Assembly: GCF_000520515.1 (NCBI RefSeq) | Contig: NZ_KI914718.1 | Span: 9,732-69,594, forward strand | DNA from: Arthrobacter sp. H20 | GTDB taxonomy: Bacteria; Actinomycetota; Actinomycetes; Actinomycetales; Micrococcaceae | Direction: 5' to 3' | Length of the DNA stretch: 59,863 bases | Shown: positions 40,393-48,984 of the stretch, one piece after another | How positions within the stretch are numbered: the first letter of the stretch is position 1 | Layout of the letters: every line of letters begins with the position of its first letter | Made by a program: the position numbers and the translations under genes | The notes under the pieces: generated by a model | Told to the model about the DNA's origin: nothing | Seen by the model: only the letters and a program-made list of their open reading frames with translations | The model's database searches: none

Positions 40393-43300
40393 GTGTCAGT
40401 GCAGGATCCCGGGGACTCCGCTGGGAACTTTCTGCTGCCGTGGCTCAAGCAGCTTGGTGCTCACGCGGGCACAGACACCCTGCTCCACTTTTCGCCGGCC
40501 TCTACCAACATTATCGATCTCACCCATGCCCACCCCTCGGGTCTGGCCCAGCTCCTCGCCGGCCGCCGCACCCGCCTGTCCACACTCCTCCGCGACCCGG
40601 GCCAGTACGCGGCGGCCATGAAGGCGGCCCGGGTACTCCGAGCAAAAATCTACGAACTCGGCACCGAACGAGGGATCGACGTCGGCTACTTGGCCGCTGG
40701 CACCGCCGCCTGGCGCAGCGTTGACGATGATGGGCGGCCCGAATCGCTCACCGCGCCAGTGCTCCTGACGGCAGTGTCCCTGACTGTGCACGCGTCACAG
40801 GACGACTATGAACTGCAGCTCACCGAGCACGCACGCCTGAATCCTGCCCTGGTCCGCCACTTGCGCTCCGCGCAAGGCGTGGCGATCGACGCCGGAGCTG
40901 TCGCCAAACTCGCGTACGGCACGGCCAGGTTTGATCCGCTGCCGGTACTGGATCGGCTCCGCGCGCTGACTGACGGTGTCCGGGGGATGGCGATAGAGCA
41001 TCATCTTCTGGTCTCCACCTTCGCCGATCTCGCCGACGTCGCCGACGATCCGGCGATCCGGGCGGATCACCCAGTGCTGGCCGCTCTGATGAATGCCGCA
41101 AAAGATGGACAATCGGCGCCCGCAGCAACCCAGACTCTCGACCCCGGAACGCCAGTTGACGACCGGCTCCCAGCTGATGAGCTGTTGATCAAAGATGCTG
41201 ATTCCTCCCAGCAACTGGTTCTGGACCAGATTGCTCAGGGACACTCACTTGTTGTGTCAGCCCCCCCGGGATCAGGCCAAACCCAGACGGCGCTGAACGC
41301 TGTCGCAGCGCTCACCGAACAGGGCAAGAGCGTGCTGGTGGTAGCGGAGCGCCGCGGCACCCTCAACGAGATGGTGCGGGAACTCGACTCGCTCAACCTT
41401 GGCTCCCTGATGCTGCAGCTCAATGCCAACATCAACGAACAACAGCTCAAGGATCAACTGATCCGCGCTATCGTGCGGAACGAGAAAGCAACCCGGCCCG
41501 AGCTGGCCGGCCTGCACCAGACGCTTGTCGACCACCGCCATCAGCTGCAGGACCATGTGAAGTCCCTGCACAACGTCCGAAGCCGCTGGGGCTGCTCTCC
41601 CTACCAGGCCATGCAGTCCCTCGCTGACCTCACCTCGCTGAACCCCGCGCCTGCGACAACTGTGCGTCTGTTGCGCAGCGTAATGGACAACATCCCCGAC
41701 CGCGCTGAACTCACTGGGCGGCTCCGCAGGGCAGCCGAGCTGGGCAGCTTCAGCGCTTCAGCCGTCGAGAGTCCCTGGTACGGCGCGAAGCTGCTGAACC
41801 GCAAGGAAACCGAGCACGCTCACGAGCTGGCCGTCGGTCTGGCCCGGGATATCCCGCTCCTGCGTGAAAAAGTGCTGCGGGTGGCCGAGCATTCCCAGAT
41901 CAGTCTCGGGGGCTCGTTCTCTGAGTGGGGAGAGCAACTGGAACTCCTTGCCGCAGTCCGGGCAAGTCTTGACAAGTTCACGCCTGATATTTTCGACCGG
42001 CCGGTCACTGACCTGATCACTGCCACCGCTTCAGCCTCCTGGCGCCGGGAACGGGCAATCGAGATGAGCTCGATGACCCGTTCGCGACTGCGCAGGGTAG
42101 CCAAGGAGTATGTGCGCCCGGGGGTTCATATCGCCGACCTGCACACCTCCCTGGCGGAAGTGCAGCAACAGCGGACGCTGTGGACCCAGTACGCGACCAC
42201 CGAACGCCACCCCTCAGTGCCCACCGGTCTCGCCGAGATCAATAGCTTCCACCACAAGATCGGGCGGGAGCTGAACGAACTCACTCAGGTCCTCGCCAGC
42301 ACACCGCGCCAGGTAGACCTTGCTGCCATGCCATTGGAGGAGCTCGGCAACCGTTTGGCCGAGCTCGCCAGAGACAAGCAGACCCTCGCTACCCTGCCGG
42401 AACGCACCCTCTTGCTCGACGAGATGCGGGAGCACGGGCTGGGCGAACTCCTCGATGACCTGGCCCGCCGCGAAGTGAGTCCGCGACAAGTGGGCGCCGA
42501 ACTTGAACTCGCCTGGTGGCAGTCGGCCCTCGACGCGATGATCAGCGGTGACGATTATCTTGCCATGTCCGACGGCGGAAGCCTGCGGCGGTTGGAGGCT
42601 GACTACCGTCTGGCTGACAACGCCCACATCGCATCCGGCCCGGGCAGGCTCCGGTTTGCCCTGGCTGAGCGGTGGCGCTCAGCGCTCGCCGCGCACCCGG
42701 CAGAGGCAGAGCAGCTGCGGGAGCTCCTGCGGACAGGAACCCTCGATCTTGCGGGGCTCAGTGCCCAGGATGACGACCTGGTGACGGCACTTGTGCCGGT
42801 CTGGGCTGCCAGCCCGCTCATGCTGCCCACGGTGTTACCCGTGGACAGGACCTTCGACGCGGTGATCGTCCTCGACGCGGACTCGATTTCCCTGCAGTCG
42901 GCTGTTCCTGCCCTGGCGCGGGCGACCCAGGTCATCGCGTTTGGGGATGACCGCCTGGGTGGCCCCCAGGGCTTCAGCGTCGGGGCGGGGGCTGAGCTAC
43001 CGCAGGAACCTGATCAGCTGACCAGTGCCTACCGGGCTCTGTCCGCCATCCTGCCGACCATCTCGTTGAACGAGGTCTATCGCGGCGTCGATAAGGCCCT
43101 CACCGGCTACCTCAGCGACGCTTTCTATGATGGTCGGCTCTCGCGGCTGCCGCATGGCTCCGAAATCGCCAGCACAGGACGGGCACTCACTGTCGAGTAT
43201 CTGCCCGACGGAACCGGGATGCCCAGCGCCGATCAGGCGGGCGTGGAGAGTGTTGCCGCCGAGGTTGGCAGGGTAGTGGATCTTGTGTTCGAACACATTC

Positions 43301-44355
43301 GCCGCCGGCCCAGCAGCTCACTGGCAGTGGTAACGGCCAGTGCCCGGCACGCCGGGCGCGTGGGTCAGGCCATCAGACAGCGGATGGCTGACCTACCCTG
43401 GGCCGCCGACTTCTTCGCTCCCGGAAGAGAGTCATTCCGTGTGGTCCCGGTGGAACGCGCGGCGGGGCTCACCCGCGATTGCGTGATCTTTTCCCTTGGG
43501 TTCGGACGCACTCCCCACGGCAGGGCCCTGCACAACTTTGGGCAGTTGTCCGGCCCCGATGGCCGTGGCCGTTTTGTGACTGCTATGACACGGGCGCGCC
43601 ATCGGCTTCACGTGGTGACCTGCTTCCTGCCCAGCGATCTGGACCCCACCCGACTGGATAACGGGGCACTCGATTTCTATGGCCTGCTCGAGCGTGAGCT
43701 TGGAGAACAACCGCCGGAGCAGGTGACCGAGCCTCAGCCCGTTGTGCCATCGGCGACGGCGAATACCGATCCGCTGGTAGCTGATCTGGTGAACCGACTC
43801 CGCGATCGGGGTGCGCACGTGCTGGATCATTACGACGGGGTCCTCGACATCGTTGCCACAGCCGGACCTGGAACCACAGCTATCGCTGCTTCCGCGGGCG
43901 CCGAGTCAGGCCCAGAAGCGCAGATACCGCCGATGGCCATCGAATCGGACGGGACCGACAGGTACCGGACGATGACAGTCAGGGAGCGAAGCAGGCTCCG
44001 CCCCCAGCTGCTGGAACGGATGGGCTGGCGTTACATGCCCCTGTGGACTATTGAGGTGTTCACCGACCCCAACGGGTGCGCCGACTTGATCGGTAGCTAT
44101 CTTGGACTCGCCGAGGTTTCTGGGCGCGGTCGACATTCAGACTCGCAGAGCAGGACGGGCATGAGCTCACCAGGCAGCCAGGGCCTTGAGCCGGATCTGA
44201 AGGACGCGCCAGCGCAGCCAGTGGTCGCAGGAGCTTCCTCGTCCGAGAGTGTGCTGCCGAAGCGCGCTGCCGAGGATGAGGCGGGCTCGTGGGGCGAAAC
44301 TGAGGACTCCCATGAGGCGTGGTTGAAAGAGCAGCGTCCGCCGCACTGGAACTGA
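40393..44355 (+). CDS. SF1-helicase-like protein with degenerate ATPase motifs and Vsr/REase-like C-terminus
   Basis: A 1,320-residue cytoplasmic protein with the layout of large AAA_11/AAA_12 (UvrD/Dna2-like) helicases that end in an MTES_1575-type nuclease-fold domain. The motif I region reads VVSAPPGSGQTQTAL, with the Walker Lys replaced by Gln (near 296). Motif II reads FDAVIVLDADSISL, with DE replaced by DAD (near 828-830). IAFGDDRLGGP (motif III) and FVTAMTRARHRLHVVT (motif VI) are kept. A helical region lies between motifs I and II. The end has LDIVATA, MAIESDGTDRYR (E1184, D1186), then RERSRLRPQLLERMGWRYMPLWTIEVFTDP. GTG 40393 follows AAGGAGA. Loss of both ATP motifs suggests a non-motor, nucleic-acid-binding or regulatory role. 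Confidence 0.8.
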   Translation: MSVQDPGDSAGNFLLPWLKQLGAHAGTDTLLHFSPASTNIIDLTHAHPSGLAQLLAGRRTRLSTLLRDPGQYAAAMKAARVLRAKIYELGTERGIDVGYLAAGTAAWRSVDDDGRPESLTAPVLLTAVSLTVHASQDDYELQLTEHARLNPALVRHLRSAQGVAIDAGAVAKLAYGTARFDPLPVLDRLRALTDGVRGMAIEHHLLVSTFADLADVADDPAIRADHPVLAALMNAAKDGQSAPAATQTLDPGTPVDDRLPADELLIKDADSSQQLVLDQIAQGHSLVVSAPPGSGQTQTALNAVAALTEQGKSVLVVAERRGTLNEMVRELDSLNLGSLMLQLNANINEQQLKDQLIRAIVRNEKATRPELAGLHQTLVDHRHQLQDHVKSLHNVRSRWGCSPYQAMQSLADLTSLNPAPATTVRLLRSVMDNIPDRAELTGRLRRAAELGSFSASAVESPWYGAKLLNRKETEHAHELAVGLARDIPLLREKVLRVAEHSQISLGGSFSEWGEQLELLAAVRASLDKFTPDIFDRPVTDLITATASASWRRERAIEMSSMTRSRLRRVAKEYVRPGVHIADLHTSLAEVQQQRTLWTQYATTERHPSVPTGLAEINSFHHKIGRELNELTQVLASTPRQVDLAAMPLEELGNRLAELARDKQTLATLPERTLLLDEMREHGLGELLDDLARREVSPRQVGAELELAWWQSALDAMISGDDYLAMSDGGSLRRLEADYRLADNAHIASGPGRLRFALAERWRSALAAHPAEAEQLRELLRTGTLDLAGLSAQDDDLVTALVPVWAASPLMLPTVLPVDRTFDAVIVLDADSISLQSAVPALARATQVIAFGDDRLGGPQGFSVGAGAELPQEPDQLTSAYRALSAILPTISLNEVYRGVDKALTGYLSDAFYDGRLSRLPHGSEIASTGRALTVEYLPDGTGMPSADQAGVESVAAEVGRVVDLVFEHIRRRPSSSLAVVTASARHAGRVGQAIRQRMADLPWAADFFAPGRESFRVVPVERAAGLTRDCVIFSLGFGRTPHGRALHNFGQLSGPDGRGRFVTAMTRARHRLHVVTCFLPSDLDPTRLDNGALDFYGLLERELGEQPPEQVTEPQPVVPSATANTDPLVADLVNRLRDRGAHVLDHYDGVLDIVATAGPGTTAIAASAGAESGPEAQIPPMAIESDGTDRYRTMTVRERSRLRPQLLERMGWRYMPLWTIEVFTDPNGCADLIGSYLGLAEVSGRGRHSDSQSRTGMSSPGSQGLEPDLKDAPAQPVVAGASSSESVLPKRAAEDEAGSWGETEDSHEAWLKEQRPPHWN

Positions 44356-44368
44356 CTGCCTTGGGGAT

Positions 44369-44403
44369 GAACACCACCCCTGCGCACAGCAGTGGTGGTG
44401 TTC
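44369..44403. terminator. bidirectional hairpin between the helicase-like gene and the SAF gene
   Basis: GAACACCACC at 44369-44378 and GGTGGTGTTC at 44394-44403 are perfectly complementary around a 15-base loop. The site separates two convergent genes. Confidence 0.6.
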
Positions 44404-44413
44404 AGCTGATGTG

Positions 44414-45100
44414 CTAAGGCGGTGCTCCGGTGAGGACAAGGTGAACACTTCCGCTGCTGGACGCCCCGGCCAGAGCTGCAGCGTCGGCTGGATCTGCGGC
44501 GACCACCACCAGTCCGTCGCTGTCGACGGCGCCCGGCCAGGATCCGCTGGCTCCGCCGCCCGACGACGCTGACGTCCACAGCACCGGCAGCCCCCTGGCG
44601 AGAACAGTTGTCTTGGCCGGCTGGTCGAAACCGTTCCCGGCGCTGAGGACCACCTCCACATGCTGACCCGGTGAGACGAGCTGGACGGTTGAGGGATCTG
44701 CCGGGCGCACCGGCACGGCTACCGTGTCAGGGGGAGCCCCGGCGAGCAGCCCCGATCCGACGAAGAACGACTCGGTGAGGATGTCCCCGCGAACCAGGGG
44801 AGTGGCAAGCTGCTCCCCGAGTACCTCCCTCAGGTCAGCGAACGATCTCGAGGGGGCCGCTTCTGGCGGCAGGTCTGTCATGATGACCTTCTCGGCGGTC
44901 AGGACTGTCCCGACCGGCAGATCGATCGCGGCCGCTACCAGGTTGACACGGGTTGGGTCGGGCGGGATCAACGCCTCGACGGCCGTCGCCGAGGCCAGGC
45001 AGAACAACAGAGCTGCCAACAACCTGCGGTTACGGAACAGGAAGCGGCTGGCGCGCTGCGAGGGTCTGGCGCGCTGCTGCGGGCTCGTTGCGGAAACCAT
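44414..45100 (-). CDS. SAF domain protein, CpaB/RcpC-like
   Basis: A 228-residue protein with one N-terminal membrane helix (RRLLAALLFCLASATAVEALI) and an exported SAF domain. VNLVAAAIDLPVGTVLTAEKVIMTDLPPEAAPSRSFADLREVLGEQLATPLVRGDILTESFF is typical of CpaB of Flp pilus systems. VSPGQHVEVVLSAG and VVVAADPADAAALAGA also fit RcpC/CpaB. No other pilus gene is in the window, so it is an orphan here. In actinobacteria such solitary SAF proteins are common and their role is not clear. A TAGCGT hexamer ends 6 nt upstream of the ATG. Confidence 0.82.
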   Translation of the reverse strand: MVSATSPQQRARPSQRASRFLFRNRRLLAALLFCLASATAVEALIPPDPTRVNLVAAAIDLPVGTVLTAEKVIMTDLPPEAAPSRSFADLREVLGEQLATPLVRGDILTESFFVGSGLLAGAPPDTVAVPVRPADPSTVQLVSPGQHVEVVLSAGNGFDQPAKTTVLARGLPVLWTSASSGGGASGSWPGAVDSDGLVVVAADPADAAALAGASSSGSVHLVLTGAPP

Positions 45101-45106
45101 TTACCA

Positions 45107-45112
45107 ACGCTA
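45107..45112 (-). promoter_or_regulatory. -10 hexamer TAGCGT (minus), leaderless geometry for the SAF gene
   Basis: On the minus strand TAGCGT ends 6 nt before the ATG at 45100. Confidence 0.45.
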
Positions 45113-45195
45113 GGTCCGCAGTGGGGGCCTTGGGACATGGGAGGCGCCTATGTGGAGAAGGTGCCTCATGGCCGCAAGAGGTGGAGGGGAAGTCT

Positions 45196-45549
45196 CTAGC
45201 TTGCAGCCGCTGTGGTCTTTGGCGTCGCTGCAGGTTTCTTCGCGGCAGCGGCGGTGTCCTTACTGGCAGGAGCGGAACTGCCTCCCTGGCCGGAACTACC
45301 GGCTGACGATTCAGTGCTGGTGCCGGCTGGCGCGGCTGAACCGCTGGCGCCAACGTCAACCGACTTCTTGCTGTCACGGGAATCGTTGCGGTAGAAGCCT
45401 GATCCCTTGAAGACAACCCCTACGCTGTTGAACTTCTTCCGCAGCGACCCCTCGCATTCCGGGCACACGGTGAGCGAGTCATCAGAAAAAGCCTGGTGGA
45501 TGTCGAAAGCGTGGTCGCAGGTCTTGCAGGCGTAGGCATATGTAGGCAA
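45196..45549 (-). CDS. FmdB-family zinc ribbon protein
   Basis: A 117-residue protein. MPTYAYACKTCDHAFDIHQAFSDDSLTVCPECEGSLRKKFNSVGVVFKGSGFYRND is the FmdB/CxxC_CxxC_SSSS zinc ribbon with two CxxC pairs (CKTC, CPEC). The C-terminal half is a low-complexity Ser/Ala/Gly/Lys tail that looks disordered. It is often found as a regulatory-like protein of unknown function. AGGAGGATTCCC lies just before the ATG on the minus strand. Confidence 0.9.
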   Translation of the reverse strand: MPTYAYACKTCDHAFDIHQAFSDDSLTVCPECEGSLRKKFNSVGVVFKGSGFYRNDSRDSKKSVDVGASGSAAPAGTSTESSAGSSGQGGSSAPASKDTAAAAKKPAATPKTTAAAS

Positions 45550-45635
45550 AGGGAATCCTCCTGGACAAGCTCTATTCTTGGGGCCTGATCACCCAAGCCG
45601 GTTCGACTGGCACTCTAGGGTCCCGAGTGCCAAGT

Positions 45636-46283
45636 CTACACCGCCTCACCGCCCGGATGGAGCAGGTGGAACGCGGACGGGGTGAAGACTCCGGTCTGCG
45701 GCATATCCAGCTCCGTCCTCCCTAGAGACAGTCCCGGCAACAGCTCATGGTCATAGACATAAGCGGCGGCTGGGACGTCCGGCACTATTGTCCGCAGCTG
45801 CGCAAGGAATCGGTCATAGTAGCCGCCACCCTGGCCGAGGCGGGTGCCGCTGCGATCAACAGCGAGGCCCGGCACCAGCACAAGGGAGAAGGCTCCGTGG
45901 TGATCGAGGAGCTCCGAAAAGTGGGAGCGCTGTCCCACGGGTTCCAGCAACGGCGCGCGGACGCTCCGGCGCAGCTCACTATCGGTGTGCCACCTGCACC
46001 AGGACAGTTGATAGTCCGGCTCGCAGATGGGTACTACTACTTCGTACCCATCTCGGGTGAGGGACTCGAGGAGTCCGGTGGTTCCGGGCTCAGGGTCCAT
46101 TGACAGGTACGCGGCGACCAACTCGCCGTCGGCCGGTCCCCGCTGGTCACGCAGCCACTGTCGGACCTGCGTGCGCAGTCCGTCAGCCGCACGGGCGCGC
46201 ACGGCCGGCGGCATTGCCTGCCGTTGGGCGCGAAAGTGTGCCCTGGCTTCCTCTTTGCTCGCCGCAATCGACATCGGTCCCAT
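45636..46283 (-). CDS. 5-formyltetrahydrofolate cyclo-ligase
   Basis: This ATP-dependent enzyme converts 5-formyl-THF to 5,10-methenyl-THF and returns the storage folate to one-carbon metabolism. SKEEARAHFRAQRQAMPP is the N-terminal ATP-binding segment (KxxxR). LVLVPGLAVDRSGTRLGQGGGYYDRFLA is the strongly conserved C-terminal motif. ATG 46283 (215 residues) and ATG 46274 are both possible; the open frame begins at 46316. TACAGT lies 8 nt upstream. It is divergent from galU over about 90 bp. Confidence 0.92.
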   Translation of the reverse strand: MGPMSIAASKEEARAHFRAQRQAMPPAVRARAADGLRTQVRQWLRDQRGPADGELVAAYLSMDPEPGTTGLLESLTRDGYEVVVPICEPDYQLSWCRWHTDSELRRSVRAPLLEPVGQRSHFSELLDHHGAFSLVLVPGLAVDRSGTRLGQGGGYYDRFLAQLRTIVPDVPAAAYVYDHELLPGLSLGRTELDMPQTGVFTPSAFHLLHPGGEAV

Positions 46284-46361
46284 ACCGGCACACTGTACCG
46301 AAGCTGAGCGCGCCAAGGTGTGTGGATTCCGCTGTGGCGTTGTAAGGGCACTGCTGTTATG

Positions 46362-46367
46362 TAGTGT
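46362..46367 (+). promoter_or_regulatory. -10 hexamer TAGTGT, leaderless geometry for galU
   Basis: TAGTGT ends 6 nt before ATG 46374. Confidence 0.5.
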
Positions 46368-46373
46368 GGTGCC

Positions 46374-47270
46374 ATGACTTCACGAGTGAACAAGGCTGTC
46401 ATCCCCGCTGCGGGACTTGGCACGCGCTTTCTTCCCGCCACTAAGGCGATGCCCAAAGAGATGCTCCCAGTGGTGGACAAGCCAGCGATCCAGTACGTGG
46501 TCGAAGAGGCAGTCAGCGCCGGGATGACAGACATCCTGATGATCACCGGTCGAAACAAGCGCTCGCTCGAGGACCATTTCGACCGGGTCCCATTCATCGA
46601 GCAGACACTCGAGGCAAAGGGCGATCACGAGAAGCTCGCCGCGGTCCGTCGGCCATCGGAACTAGGAGATATCCACTACCTCCGGCAGGGCGACCCAAAG
46701 GGTCTCGGACACGCTGTGCTGCGGGCGAAGCTGCACGTAGGCAATGAGCCGTTTGCCGTCCTGCTCGGCGATGACCTCATCGACGAGCGGGATGTCCTCC
46801 TGAAGACCATGATCGAGGTACAGGAAAAGACCGGCGGGTCGGTGATTGCCTTGATCGAGGTTGATCCAGACCAGATCAGCGCGTACGGGTGTGCTGACAT
46901 CTCTCCGATCGACGGCGAAAACTATGTTCAGGTCAGTGAGCTGGTCGAGAAGCCAGCCGTCGATGAGGCGCCGTCCAACCTGGCCGTCATCGGACGCTAC
47001 GTGCTGCACCCACGCGTTTTCGACGTCCTGGAAACAACCGGACCGGGGCGAGGTGGGGAAATCCAGCTCACCGATGCGCTGCAGACCCTTGCGTCAGCTG
47101 ATGGGGAGGGATCGGGCGTGTACGGCGTAGTCTTCCGCGGACGACGCTATGACACCGGTGACAAGCTGAGCTACATCAAAGCCGTGGTCACCCTCGCGTC
47201 GGAACGGGATGACTTGGGACCCGACCTTCAGGCGTGGCTGAAGAGCTTCACCCACAGCCTCGACGGCTAG
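46374..47270 (+). CDS. galU: UTP-glucose-1-phosphate uridylyltransferase
   Basis: This enzyme makes UDP-glucose from UTP and glucose 1-phosphate for cell-envelope sugars and galactose use. KAVIPAAGLGTRFLPATKAMPKEMLPVVDKPAIQYVVEEAV is the diagnostic nucleotide-binding start. FAVLLGDDLID carries the metal-binding Asp, and GRGGEIQLTDAL and YDTGDKLSYIKA complete the fold. Length is 298. Its stop codon forms part of the candidate -10 of the next gene. Confidence 0.97.
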   Translation: MTSRVNKAVIPAAGLGTRFLPATKAMPKEMLPVVDKPAIQYVVEEAVSAGMTDILMITGRNKRSLEDHFDRVPFIEQTLEAKGDHEKLAAVRRPSELGDIHYLRQGDPKGLGHAVLRAKLHVGNEPFAVLLGDDLIDERDVLLKTMIEVQEKTGGSVIALIEVDPDQISAYGCADISPIDGENYVQVSELVEKPAVDEAPSNLAVIGRYVLHPRVFDVLETTGPGRGGEIQLTDALQTLASADGEGSGVYGVVFRGRRYDTGDKLSYIKAVVTLASERDDLGPDLQAWLKSFTHSLDG

Positions 47271-47273
47271 CCT
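47268..47273 (+). promoter_or_regulatory. -10 hexamer TAGCCT built on the galU stop, leaderless geometry
   Basis: TAGCCT begins with the TAG stop of galU and ends 6 nt before GTG 47280. The same arrangement is seen at tsaE/tsaB. Confidence 0.45.
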
Positions 47274-47279
47274 GAGCAA

Positions 47280-47960
47280 GTGAGCGGGCACTTCAGTTGG
47301 CCGGTGACTCTGGAGACGGACAATCTGGTCCTCCGGCCAGTGCGTCTCCGGGACAAGAAGGAATGGTCGGCCGTCCGACAGCGCAACGCCCAGTGGCTTG
47401 CCCCATGGGAGGCCTCCAACCCGGCGCCAGGCGGATACCTCCCCAGCTACCCGGAGATGGTCAGGTCGCTCAGAAAACAGGCACGGGGAGCAACGGGGCT
47501 ACCCTTTCTGATTACTGAACGCAGTGCCCATCTCCGGGCGACAGCCATCGTGGGCCAACTGACGGTATCGACAATTGTCTGGGGGTCAGCGATGAGCGCG
47601 ACGCTTGGCTATTGGGTGGACCGCGAGCGTGCCGGGCGTGGTATCGCTCCGACCGCCGTGGCTTTGGCGACTGACTACTGTTTTCAGAGCCTGGGTTTGC
47701 ACCGGATGGAAATCAATATCCGTCCCGAGAATGCAGCAAGCCTTCGGGTCGTTGAGAAACTCGGTTTCAGGAATGAAGGCTTACGCCGGAACTATCTCCA
47801 CATCGCCGGAGAGTGGGCTGACCACCTGAGTTTTGCGCTCACCCGCGAGGAGGCTCCTCAAGGCCTCTTGGTGCGCTGGCAGGAACAGGTGGCACTGAGG
47901 CGCAACGACACGGCCACCGGGCAACCCGCTGACGACACACCGCCCGTAATACTGCCCTGA
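47280..47960 (+). CDS. GNAT N-acetyltransferase, RimJ-like
   Basis: A 226-residue GNAT enzyme of the RimJ/RimL type. LETDNLVLRPVRLRDKKEWSAVRQRNAQWLAPWEAS is the family N-terminus. TLGYWVDRERAGRGIAPTAVALATDYCF holds the acetyl-CoA loop. LHRMEINIRPENAASLRVVEKLGFRNEGLRRNYLHIAGEWADHLSFALT is the C-terminal signature. RimJ acetylates ribosomal S5 in enterics; the target here is not shown. It lies 9 bp after galU. Confidence 0.9.
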   Translation: MSGHFSWPVTLETDNLVLRPVRLRDKKEWSAVRQRNAQWLAPWEASNPAPGGYLPSYPEMVRSLRKQARGATGLPFLITERSAHLRATAIVGQLTVSTIVWGSAMSATLGYWVDRERAGRGIAPTAVALATDYCFQSLGLHRMEINIRPENAASLRVVEKLGFRNEGLRRNYLHIAGEWADHLSFALTREEAPQGLLVRWQEQVALRRNDTATGQPADDTPPVILP

Positions 47961-47975
47961 TCAGCGTGGACGACC

Positions 47976-47981
47976 TACCGT
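47976..47981 (+). promoter_or_regulatory. -10 hexamer TACCGT, leaderless geometry
   Basis: TACCGT ends 7 nt before GTG 47989. Confidence 0.4.
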
Positions 47982-47988
47982 TTTAGAC

Positions 47989-48984
47989 GTGGACTTCTCT
48001 ATGAACAGCTCGGTGGTACTTGCCGCGATCGTCGGACTCTGGCTGATCTGGGTTGGCCCGTATGTTCTACGTATCCGCAGGCCAGCAGTGTTGGCCGAAA
48101 CGGTTGCCACCTCTGCCCTAGTCCCACCCGCAAGAGCCGAGAGCCGAGTCTCTCAGGGGAGCATTATGGAAATGTCCGGTCACAGCAATGGCGCCTCCGA
48201 TACCCGGACCGTTGGATCATCCAGCGGGATCCAGCCGGGTACTGAACGACCCACCATTCGGCGCGGCCGTACATCAATAGCGGCGGTCGGTGCTGTAGCG
48301 CTGATTGCAGCAGTTATCTGTGTTCCCCTCGCTGCGCTATCAGTCGTCCCGGCGCTGTTGCCGCTGGGGGCGTTCGTCGTGTCCCTGCTGGCCGTGGCTG
48401 GCCTGCGCCGCCTTGCCATCCGGGACCGGCGGCGTGAAGTTGATGCGGCATTCGCCGACGCCATTTCCTCTTCCCGCCCCGCCGCCGTGACTCCCAGAGC
48501 TCCAGCCGTGCCCGGTCCACGACGGGAGACCAGGCTTTTCGATGCAGAAACCTCGGTCCCCGCCAACGACGAGGGCTCTCCGGTCGGGGACCACCCGACA
48601 TCTGCTGCGCCTACTCTCACAGCCACCGACCTACGCCAGGCGGCGCTTGCCGTCGCAGCGAGTGCTGCAGCCCCATCCGCTGGTCCATCAGCTGCCAAGC
48701 CTTCTCTTACCGTCCCGGAGACGGTTCCGGAACCATCAGGAACCTGGCAGCCAGTCGAGGTGCCCAAGCCCATGTACGTTGCGGCAGCGAAAGCCGAGCG
48801 GCAGGCGCCAGCCCCACTGGAACTCCCCGATGCTCCGAAGGCACAGGCCGGGACCTCCCTCAAGCAGGGCGCGGTTCCGCCGGTAATTGAAAGCCCCGAC
48901 ACGTCATCGGGCCCCAGCCCTGCCAGCAATCCCACAACCGGCAGGATGAACCTCGATGACGTCCTGCAGCGTCGCCGGGCCTGA
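47989..48984 (+). CDS. hypothetical membrane protein with proline/alanine-rich tail
   Basis: A 331-residue protein I cannot name. An N-terminal helix (SVVLAAIVGLWLIWVGPYVLRIRR) is followed by a loop of about 60 polar residues. A helical hairpin comes next (SIAAVGAVALIAAVICVPLAALSVVPALLPLGAFVVSLLAVAGL). The remaining half is a long, Pro/Ala/Ser-rich, probably disordered cytoplasmic region ending in MNLDDVLQRRRA. GTG 47989 and ATG 48001 are both possible starts. It sits between a RimJ-like gene and the phosphotransferase, which starts inside its end. Function unknown. Confidence 0.75.
   Translation: MDFSMNSSVVLAAIVGLWLIWVGPYVLRIRRPAVLAETVATSALVPPARAESRVSQGSIMEMSGHSNGASDTRTVGSSSGIQPGTERPTIRRGRTSIAAVGAVALIAAVICVPLAALSVVPALLPLGAFVVSLLAVAGLRRLAIRDRRREVDAAFADAISSSRPAAVTPRAPAVPGPRRETRLFDAETSVPANDEGSPVGDHPTSAAPTLTATDLRQAALAVAASAAAPSAGPSAAKPSLTVPETVPEPSGTWQPVEVPKPMYVAAAKAERQAPAPLELPDAPKAQAGTSLKQGAVPPVIESPDTSSGPSPASNPTTGRMNLDDVLQRRRA

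Noticed and set aside
39042-40448. Antisense open frame of 468 codons across guaA
   Set aside because: Mirror of a strongly conserved gene; no motif and no plausible start signal.
40393-44355. Reading the helicase-like gene as a new defence system
   Set aside because: Its neighbours are housekeeping genes and there is no companion effector or mobile-element boundary beside it; I keep it only as a motif-degenerate protein of interest.
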